A stretch of 64,000 bases of DNA, taken from Kosakonia sacchari SP1 (GTDB lineage Bacteria; Pseudomonadota; Gammaproteobacteria; Enterobacterales; Enterobacteriaceae). Location: contig NZ_CP007215.2 of the NCBI RefSeq assembly GCF_000300455.3, forward strand, positions 4,154,001-4,218,000, written 5' to 3'. The stretch's first letter is position 1; the number at the start of each line of letters is the position of its first letter. Below, one piece after another: positions 60,601 through 64,000 of this stretch. Made by a program: the position numbers and the translations under genes. Under the pieces are notes generated by a model, which worked only from the letters and a program-made list of their open reading frames with translations, ran no database searches and had not been told where the DNA came from.

Positions 60601-60768
60601 ACGCCGCTGGCCGTCGCCACTGGCGCAGGCGCGAACAGCCGCGTCGCGATCGGCACCGGGATCATCGGCGGGACGCTCACCGCGACACTGCTGGCCATCT
60701 TCTTTGTCCCTCTGTTCTTTGTACTGGTGAAAAAACTGTTCACCGGTAAACGCGCACGTCAGGAGTAA
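57661..60768 (+). CDS. RND (HAE1) multidrug efflux pump, AcrB/MexB family
   Basis: A 1035-residue proton-driven efflux pump of the inner membrane. The proton-relay aspartates are Asp408 and Asp409 in GLLVDDAIVVVENVER, with the conserved Lys in the TM10 segment GLSSKNAILIVEFAE. Twelve membrane segments and two large periplasmic loops give the usual AcrB plan; the N-terminal MFSSFFVRRPVFAWVIAI is typical. Substrate range cannot be predicted. It sits between the adaptor and an outer-membrane factor gene with almost no spacing. Confidence 0.95.
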   Translation: MFSSFFVRRPVFAWVIAILIMMAGILAIRTLPIAQYPDVAPPAIKISATYTGASAQTLENSVTQVIEQQLTGLDNLLYFTSTSSSDGQVDITVTFEQGTDPDTAQVQVQNKVQQAESRLPTEVTQSGVTVVKSQSNFLLIMGLYDKTDRATSSDIADWLVSNMQDPLARVNGVGSLQVFGAEYAMRIWMDPDKLASYSLMPSDVQTAIEAQNVQVSAGKIGALPSSGQQQLTATVRAQSRLQTVAQFQDIIIKSESSGAVVRVKDVARVEMGSEDYVASAKLNGHPAAGLAVMLAPGANALDTATRVKDKIAEYRHSMPQGYDVAYPKDSTEFIKISIEDVVQTLIEAIILVVCVMYLFLQNIRATLIPALAVPVVLLGTFSVLALFGYSINTLTLFAMVLAIGLLVDDAIVVVENVERIMHDEGLPALDATIKSMGEISGALIAIALVLSAVFLPMAFFGGSTGVIYRQFSVTIISAMTLSVVVALTLTPALCGSVMQHSTPHKKGFFGAFNRFYNNTEHKYQHGVLRVLRRTVAVAGTYAVLCAAMAFVMWRLPGSFLPTEDQGEIMVQFTLPAGATATRTDAVASKVTDWFLNTEKANTEAIFTVTGFSFSGSGQNAGMAFVSLKNWSQRKGAENTAQAIAQRASRELSSIRDASIFAMTPPSVDGLGQSNGFTFELLASGSTDRDQLLKLRNQLLASANQSNELTAVRANALPETPQLQVDIDSNKAVALGLSLSDVSNTLSSAWGGTYVNDFIDRGRVKKVYIQGESDSRAAPADLNKWFVRGSNNDMTPFSAFATTRWEYGPETLVRYNGSAAYEIQGENASGFSSGVAMTKMENLANVLPAGTTWAWSGLSLQEKLASGQAMSLYAISIMVVFLCLAALYESWSVPLSVILVIPLGLLGAALAAWMRGLSNDVYFQVALLTTIGLSSKNAILIVEFAEAAVHQGSSLSRAALRAARTRLRPIMMTSLAFIAGVTPLAVATGAGANSRVAIGTGIIGGTLTATLLAIFFVPLFFVLVKKLFTGKRARQE

Positions 60769-60770
60769 TT

Positions 60771-62135
60771 ATGTTGCGTATCAGTGTTCTTTTCCTCGCC
60801 CTGCTGAGCGCCGGTTGCGTCTCTCTCGACCCGACTTACCAGCGCCCGCAGGCGCCTATTCCCACGACGTTACCGGGCGCGCAAGGCCAGGCAAAAGCCG
60901 TGGCCGCCGACTGGCAGCAGATCGTTAACGACAGCCGCCTGAAACAAGTGGTCAGCAATGCGCTGACCCATAACCGCGATGTGCAAAAAGCGATTGCCGA
61001 CATCGATGCCGCGCGCGCGTTGTATGCCGAAGACCGCGCCGCGCTGTTCCCGACGCTGAATGCCGAACTCAGCAGCACTCGCAGCCGCACCGTCGCCACT
61101 GGATTAACCAGCAGCGCCGAAGCCGATGGCGCGGTTTCCAGCTTCGAGCTGGATCTGTTTGGCCGTAACCAGAGCCTGACCCGCGCAGAGCGTGAAACCT
61201 GGCTTGCCAGCGAGTACACAGCGCAAAACACGCGCCTGAGCATGGTGGCGGAAATCACCACCGCCTGGGTGACGCTGGCGGCGGATAACAGCAATCTTGT
61301 GCTTGCGAAGCAGACGATGGAGAGCGCGCAAAACTCGCTGAACATTGTCAAACGTAAACAGCAGATCGGCGTGGCAGCCGCCAGCGATACCGCCGATGCG
61401 ATGGCGGTGTTCCAGCAGGCGCGTGCCAGCGTCGCCAGCTATCAAACGCAGGTGGCGCAGGATAAAAACGCGCTCAATTTACTGGCGGGTGACACAGTTC
61501 CTGAGTCGCTGCTGCCGGGTACGCTGGAAAGTCTTGCCGACAACAGCATTACGCTGACGCCAGCGGGCGTGTCTTCTTCCGTGCTGCTGCGTCGCCCGGA
61601 TATTCAGGAAGCGGAACATAACCTGAAAAGCGCCAACGCCAATATCGGCGCGGCGCGGGCGAACTTCTTCCCGACCATTTCGCTGACCGCCAGCGCCGGG
61701 GTGGGCAGCGATTCGCTCTCCTCCTTGTTTAGCCACGGCCTGCAAGTGTGGTCTTTCGCGCCATCCATTTCGCTGCCGCTGTTTGCCGGGGGGAAAAATG
61801 TCGCGCAGTTGCGTTACGCCGAAGCCGAGAAAAAAGGGCTGATCGCGACCTACGAGAAAACCATTCAGAGCGCGTTTAAAGATGTTGCCGATGCGCTGGC
61901 GCGGCGCGAAACGCTCAACGAACAACTCGACGCACAGCGTGAATATGTCGTCGCAGAGCAGAAAGCACTGGATATCGCCCAGCGCCAGTACAGCGCCGGA
62001 ACCGGCGATTACTTGTCGGTGCTGACCGCGCAGCGCGCGCTGTGGACGGCAAAAGAGTCGCTGATTTCGCTGCAACAAACCGATCTGCAAAACCGCGTAA
62101 CGCTCTGGCAATCGCTGGGCGGTGGCGTCAGTTAA
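60771..62135 (+). CDS. Outer-membrane efflux lipoprotein (OprM/NodT family)
   Basis: A 454-residue outer-membrane factor. It has a lipoprotein signal with lipobox LSAGC (Cys16) and two tandem TolC-like repeats, seen in the paired AIADIDAARALYAEDRAALFPT and LKSANANIGAARANFFPTIS segments. With its own dedicated channel, the operon need not rely on TolC, in contrast to AcrAB. It starts 2 bases after the pump gene. Confidence 0.94.
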   Translation: MLRISVLFLALLSAGCVSLDPTYQRPQAPIPTTLPGAQGQAKAVAADWQQIVNDSRLKQVVSNALTHNRDVQKAIADIDAARALYAEDRAALFPTLNAELSSTRSRTVATGLTSSAEADGAVSSFELDLFGRNQSLTRAERETWLASEYTAQNTRLSMVAEITTAWVTLAADNSNLVLAKQTMESAQNSLNIVKRKQQIGVAAASDTADAMAVFQQARASVASYQTQVAQDKNALNLLAGDTVPESLLPGTLESLADNSITLTPAGVSSSVLLRRPDIQEAEHNLKSANANIGAARANFFPTISLTASAGVGSDSLSSLFSHGLQVWSFAPSISLPLFAGGKNVAQLRYAEAEKKGLIATYEKTIQSAFKDVADALARRETLNEQLDAQREYVVAEQKALDIAQRQYSAGTGDYLSVLTAQRALWTAKESLISLQQTDLQNRVTLWQSLGGGVS

Positions 62136-62142
62136 CCCCTTT

Positions 62143-62166
62143 GCGCCGGGCTGACCGGCGCGTTTT
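62143..62166 (+). terminator. Hairpin between outer-membrane factor and Bcr-type gene
   Basis: A 7-bp stem GCGCCGG / CCGGCGC with a 5-nt loop followed by GTTTT. Probably partial termination within the gene block. Confidence 0.65.
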
Positions 62167-62176
62167 CGGAGCAGTT

Positions 62177-63337
62177 ATGTCACGGATTTCTCCCGCCTTT
62201 GCCATCGTGCTGGGCATGCTCACGGCCATGGGGCCGATTTGTACCGATCTTTACCTGCCCGCGTTGCCGGATATCAGCCAACAGTTGGGCACATCAAACA
62301 CGCTGATCCAGCTTTCGCTGACCGCTTCGCTTATCGGCTTAGGGCTGGGGCAGCTTTTTTTCGGGCCACTCAGCGACCGGATGGGTCGCAAACGCCCGCT
62401 GCTGCTGTCGCTGCTGCTATTTATCGTCTCCTCAGTACTGTGCGCCACTACGCAGAGTATCTACTGGCTGATTTTCTGGCGTTTTATTCAGGGCATTGCC
62501 GGAGCGGGCGGTTCCGTGCTGTCACGCGCCATCGCGCGCGATAAATATCACGGCACGCTGCTGACGCAATTTTTCGCCCTGCTGATGACCATTAACGGCA
62601 TTGCGCCGATTGTTTCCCCGGTGCTCGGCGGGTATATCACCTCAACCCTGCACTGGCGGGCGCTGTTCTGGACCATGGCGGTCATCGGTGTGGTACTGCT
62701 GCTTTCTGCCATGCTGGTGTTGAAAGAGACTCTGCAGGAGAAAAACCACGGCGGCTCGCTGTTAAAAACCTCTGTCAATGTGCTGAAGAACAAGCCATTT
62801 TCCATGTACTGCTTTATCCAGGCCTTTATGCTGGCCGGGCTGTTTTCGTATATCGGTTCATCCTCGTTCGTGCTGCAAAACGAATATGGCCTTACAGCAA
62901 TGCAATTCAGCCTGCTGTTTGGCTTCAACGGGATTGGCTTGATTATTTCCGCACTGATTTTCGCCCGCCTGGCGCGACGTATTGACGGGCAGAAACTGCT
63001 CGGCATCGGGCTGGTACTGGCGGTGATCACCGCGCTGCTGACTGCTTTTTTTGCATGGCGCGGCATGGCAATGCTGGCGCTGGCAGGACTGTTTTTCACC
63101 GTCGCGCTGAACAGCGGGATTTCCACCATCGCCGGTTCGGCAGCAATGAACAGCGTGGAAGCATGCGATTCCGGCACCGCCTCGGCGCTGCTGGGGATGC
63201 TGATGTTTATCTTCGGCGGCATTGCCACGCCACTTTCCGGCATCGGCGGTGAAGCGATGTGGAAAATGAGCCTCGCGATTGTGATGGCTTACAGCGCCGC
63301 GCTGGTAGTTTATCGGTGGGCGCGGCGTCATCGCTAG
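62177..63337 (+). CDS. Bcr/CflA-type MFS drug exporter
   Basis: A 386-residue major-facilitator exporter of the Bcr/CflA subfamily with twelve hydrophobic segments. Motifs: YLPALPDISQQLG after TM1 (acidic Asp in MGPICTDLYLPALP), motif A GPLSDRMGRKRP (about 77-88) and motif C-like GGYITSTLHWRALFW. Studied relatives export bicyclomycin, chloramphenicol, sulfonamides or dipeptides. GGAG stands 6 bases before the ATG at 62177. It follows the RND operon after 41 bases and a hairpin, so it may be partly co-transcribed. Confidence 0.9.
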   Translation: MSRISPAFAIVLGMLTAMGPICTDLYLPALPDISQQLGTSNTLIQLSLTASLIGLGLGQLFFGPLSDRMGRKRPLLLSLLLFIVSSVLCATTQSIYWLIFWRFIQGIAGAGGSVLSRAIARDKYHGTLLTQFFALLMTINGIAPIVSPVLGGYITSTLHWRALFWTMAVIGVVLLLSAMLVLKETLQEKNHGGSLLKTSVNVLKNKPFSMYCFIQAFMLAGLFSYIGSSSFVLQNEYGLTAMQFSLLFGFNGIGLIISALIFARLARRIDGQKLLGIGLVLAVITALLTAFFAWRGMAMLALAGLFFTVALNSGISTIAGSAAMNSVEACDSGTASALLGMLMFIFGGIATPLSGIGGEAMWKMSLAIVMAYSAALVVYRWARRHR

Positions 63338-63351
63338 AAGCACACAAAATC

Positions 63352-63397
63352 GTTGACTAAATGGCAACCAACACCGTATTGTTGACTTATTGGCAAC
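63352..63397 (+). promoter_or_regulatory. higBA promoter with duplicated operator
   Basis: GTTGACT-N3-TGGCAAC occurs twice, at 63352-63368 and 63381-63397. TTGACT (63353-63358) and TATTGT (63377-63382) with 18 bases between make a sigma-70 promoter, so both copies overlap it. HigA is the probable ligand. Confidence 0.75.
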
Positions 63398-63416
63398 GGA
63401 CGCACAAGGTAAAGGA

Positions 63417-63734
63417 ATGCATTTAATATCATTGAAGGCGATTCAGGAAGCAGTCTTACGCTTCCCTCAACACAAAGTTGCGCTACTCACTCTGGCGAAA
63501 ACCATCGAAAAAGCGCACTGCCCAACGCCAGAGGATCTCAAGAAGTTGTATCCCACACTGGATAACTTCAAATATCTGAGTAAGCATTACATTATTGATA
63601 TTGCGAATAATAATTTAAGGGTTGTGGCACTGATCTTTTTCGAAAGCCAAAAGTTTTATGTGCGCCATATCTTCACACATAAGGAATACGACCGTTTTAC
63701 CGAACAGCATCGTACTAAGGGGAAGAAAAAATGA
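63417..63734 (+). CDS. higB: HigB-type mRNA interferase toxin
   Basis: A 105-residue RelE-fold toxin like E. coli HigB (YgjN), which cleaves mRNA on the ribosome. The protein aligns over its whole length: MHLISLKAI, LYPTLDNFKYLSKHYIIDI, LRVVALIFFESQKFYVRHIFTHKEYD, and the C-terminal HRTKGKK. The ATG at 63417 follows AAGGTAAAGGA; an upstream TTG in the operator is unlikely. Its stop overlaps the start of the antitoxin gene (ATGA), so translation is coupled. Confidence 0.92.
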   Translation: MHLISLKAIQEAVLRFPQHKVALLTLAKTIEKAHCPTPEDLKKLYPTLDNFKYLSKHYIIDIANNNLRVVALIFFESQKFYVRHIFTHKEYDRFTEQHRTKGKKK

Positions 63735-64000
63735 TCGTCGCTGATGCATTAAAAGCCACCCATGCGCTCATCGCTGCGGTCCCGCTGCTGGGAGAACATC
63801 CGACGGAGAAAGACTATCAGGATGCGCTGGAACTGGTAGAACAGCTGTTAATAGACAATCCCGATAGCCCGCTGGTAGATATCGTTTGTGCGAAAATTAG
63901 TGCTTACGAAAATAACCAACCGGAAATTATCGCCTTGCGTGAAGAGATGGCGGCGATGCCGACAGGACTTGCGGTGCTCAGAACACTGATGGATCAGCAC
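63731..64000 (+). CDS. higA: HigA-type antitoxin (partial, cut by window end)
   Basis: The first 90 codons of an antitoxin like E. coli HigA (YgjM). The seen part is the N-terminal domain, with LVEQLLIDNPDSPLVDIVCAKISAYE (in part, about 34-60) and MPTGLAVLRTLMDQH; the helix-turn-helix should follow outside the window. It begins within the higB stop codon. Confidence 0.9.
   Translation, partial: MIVADALKATHALIAAVPLLGEHPTEKDYQDALELVEQLLIDNPDSPLVDIVCAKISAYENNQPEIIALREEMAAMPTGLAVLRTLMDQH

Overview
The window is chromosomal DNA of a gamma-proteobacterium of the family Enterobacteriaceae, most like the Kosakonia / Enterobacter / Klebsiella group. The reasons are near-colinearity with the prfC to yjiR region of the Escherichia coli K-12 map (read in reverse), protein lengths that match the E. 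coli orthologues almost residue for residue, a chromosomal fosA, an ohrR-ohr pair and a FoxA-type siderophore receptor. The genus cannot be fixed from the sequence alone. I see no prophage, insertion sequence, CRISPR array or rRNA.

Layout. 1-5.3 kb: prfC, yjjG, rimI and holD (minus strand), rsmC, and three tRNA-Leu(CAG) genes behind one strong promoter. 5-7.5 kb: the iron-regulated genes yjjZ and fhuF, each with a Fur box, around a membrane diguanylate cyclase. 7.5-13 kb: an orphan PTS EIIC with a tandem palindromic operator, a YbaK-family deacylase, the regulators bglJ-yjjQ, and the dicarboxylate exporter yjjPB. 13-19.5 kb: ohrR-ohr, the primosome genes dnaT-dnaC, yjjA, opgB, and a double GNAT acetyltransferase. 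19.6-25 kb: tsr with a sigma-28 promoter, then btsT-yjiX-yjiA behind clear BtsR and CRP sites. 25-42 kb: the place where E. coli K-12 carries its restriction genes (hsd, mcr, mrr) holds instead a BrnTA toxin-antitoxin pair, a semialdehyde dehydrogenase, an M20 deacylase with yjiG-yjiH, regulators, an amino-acid exporter, yjiN, the YjiM-YjiL dehydratase-like reductase with a DUF3343 protein, a MarR-HlyD-DUF2955 pump operon, fosA and a ClpP-like protease. 42-48 kb: yjiS and yjiR with a four-copy TACAGAT motif between them, then an accessory cluster of an NlpC/P60 lipoprotein, an orphan FliA-like sigma factor, a MarT-like / FidL-like membrane regulator pair and a possible glycosyltransferase. 48-64 kb: murQP with CRP and AT-rich palindrome sites, a FoxA-type receptor with its AraC regulator under a near-ideal Fur palindrome, a LysR/NAD(P)H oxidoreductase pair, a TetR-controlled RND efflux operon followed by a Bcr-type exporter, and the start of a higBA toxin-antitoxin operon that runs off the window.

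How the genes work together. Iron supply (yjjZ, fhuF, foxA and its regulator) is tied together by Fur-like sites. Carbon scavenging (btsT for pyruvate, murQP for N-acetylmuramate) shares CRP sites. Detoxification and export (ohr, fosA, DUF2955 pump, RND pump, Bcr, LysE) dominates the accessory part. The least explained stretch is 44.0-47.8 kb, where an alternative sigma factor and a ToxR/ToxS-like regulator pair sit with no recognisable target genes in the window.
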